NCBI GenBank assembly: GCA_934098485.1
Contig: CAKOOH010000002.1
Location: forward strand, 1 to 64,000
Origin: an uncultured Bacilli bacterium
Lineage (GTDB): Bacteria; Bacillota_I; Bacilli_A; RF39; UBA660
Direction of reading: 5' to 3'
Length of the DNA stretch: 64,000 bases
In this document: positions 63,337 through 64,000 of the stretch, piece by piece
Layout: each line of letters opens with the position of its first letter
Position numbering within the stretch: the stretch's first letter is position 1
Program-made: the position numbers and the translations under genes
Notes under the pieces: generated by a model
Databases searched by the model: none
What the model saw: only the letters and a program-made list of their open reading frames with translations
Told to the model about the DNA's origin: nothing

Positions 63337-63364
63337 AAAAAAAGATACCAGTAATGGCATCTTT
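63337..63364 (-). terminator. Terminator between the right-edge gene and the cadherin-like gene
   Basis: AAAGATGCC-ATTACT-GGTATCTTT with one G-U pair and a T run on the minus strand, about 14 bases upstream of the next gene start. Confidence 0.7.
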
Positions 63365-63414
63365 TCCTTATAGATCCAAGACCTATATTAATAATATCAT
63401 AAAATTATTAATAT

Positions 63415-64000
63415 TTAAATCTTTTTAAAAATATTTTTCTTATTAACTAAATATAATACTCCACTAACTACAATAATGCTTGGAATTAGTATTTTATAGT
63501 AATCTTCTACTCCTGTTTTAGGATTGTTACTATTATCCGTTTTTGTTGTTGTAGTAGTTTCACCATCATCCTTATTTCCTGGTGTTGTGTTATTATCTCC
63601 TGAAGTATTATCACCACCAGAAGTGTTTCCTGAAGTATATGCTGAACCATCAGCTTTATAAGCACAATCATAAGAGTATACTCTTGTTGCATAAGCATAT
63701 GCGCCTGTTACACTATCTAATTTATTTGAATCAGGAGCACATGAAGCATCTTTTGCTAAAGATAATGTTTGTCCCGCATTATTATCAGCACCACTACTTA
63801 TAATTGTTTTCTTAGGATCTGTATTACCATTTTCACAAGTTACCTTTGAACTAAAACTATTATTTATATAATGAACATTTTTGCTATTTTCACATTTAAT
63901 CGCAATACATTCTAAATAATAGCCACTTTTTGAATTTGTATAACCTGAATTTTCATCTTCTGCACTTTGACACAATGTTTTAATATTTGCATTATCTGCA
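63415..64000 (-). CDS. Partial surface protein with NPKTG sorting motif
   Basis: The C-terminal 194 or so residues of a gene whose start lies beyond the right edge; the frame stays open to 64000. Cys-rich domain (CENSKNVHYINNSFSSKVTC and later CAPDSNKLDS), a Gly/Ser/Asn/Thr stalk (TSGGDNTSGDNN), then NPKTG, a hydrophobic helix and the basic tail NKKNIFKKI. That is a sortase cell-wall sorting signal of the NPKTG type. No sortase gene was seen. The Cys domain resembles the start of the 62133-63323 protein. Confidence 0.72.
   Translation of the reverse strand, partial: ADNANIKTLCQSAEDENSGYTNSKSGYYLECIAIKCENSKNVHYINNSFSSKVTCENGNTDPKKTIISSGADNNAGQTLSLAKDASCAPDSNKLDSVTGAYAYATRVYSYDCAYKADGSAYTSGNTSGGDNTSGDNNTTPGNKDDGETTTTTKTDNSNNPKTGVEDYYKILIPSIIVVSGVLYLVNKKNIFKKI

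Noticed and set aside
31581..64000. Integrative conjugative element
   Set aside because: No integrase, relaxase, excisionase, oriT-like repeat or direct terminal repeats were found in the window; this remains open on the right side.

Overview
The window is a strongly AT-rich bacterial chromosome segment from a low-GC, monoderm, spore-forming Firmicute of the Bacilli/Mollicutes-related kind. The uncultured gut order RF39 is a good guess, by inference only. The reasons are: B. subtilis-like gene order (ybxB-rpoB-rpoC), a full-length SpoIVA, an HU gene, YmfF/YmfH-type M16 proteins, Gram-positive-type T4SS parts (PrgI, TrsD-like) and TGA used as a stop codon. Almost every gene is on the minus strand; the exceptions are a short plus-strand group at 39.8-42.9 kb. 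No rRNA, tRNA, CRISPR array, integrase, transposase or relaxase was seen.

Layout, left to right. 1-2.3 kb: two surface proteins (one cut by the edge) driven by near-identical promoters with a G7 tract in the spacer. 2.3-7 kb: two coupled FtsX/MacB-type ABC transporters. 7-13.3 kb: queA, then a ruvA-ruvB-small Cys-rich protein-KPVLYLYP protein-glyA-thyA-folA operon, in which the last three genes complete the thymidylate/folate cycle. 13.4-21.7 kb: ybxB, rpoB and rpoC with a terminator overlapping the rpoC stop. 21.7-24.8 kb: a TasA-like surface protein, HU and spoIVA. 25-31.5 kb: BRO/antirepressor protein, ymfF-ymfH, a phosphoesterase-nucleotidyltransferase fusion, and a DUF4143 ATPase.

31.6-64 kb (running off the right edge) is the most notable part. 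It holds a composite envelope machine. A Tad-type module (cpaB-tadA-tadB-tadC at 31.6-35.3 kb, TadE-like proteins at 35.6 and 60.4 kb, TadZ-like at 59.4 kb, Flp-like pilin candidate at 60.9 kb) shares the locus with a Gram-positive type IV secretion system. The T4SS parts are a VirD4-type coupling ATPase, VirB4, TrsD-like, PrgI, VirB6/TrbL-like, two VirB8-like proteins, a C39-like and an M23+lysozyme protein, and three TrbC/VirB2-like proteins. Several large Cys-rich secreted or anchored proteins are interleaved. The two halves are separated by about 5 kb of unrelated genes (CPBP protease, YkuE-like phosphoesterase, FtsW/RodA, RmuC, VTT protein, rhodanese). Separate consensus promoters precede the Flp-like and VirB2-like genes, consistent with high expression of fibre subunits. 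A probable small RNA with three 34-bp GC-rich repeats sits directly upstream of cpaB. With no relaxase or integrase in view, the apparatus looks like a resident secretion/adhesion or DNA-handling machine rather than an obvious integrative element, but the cluster is not complete in this window.
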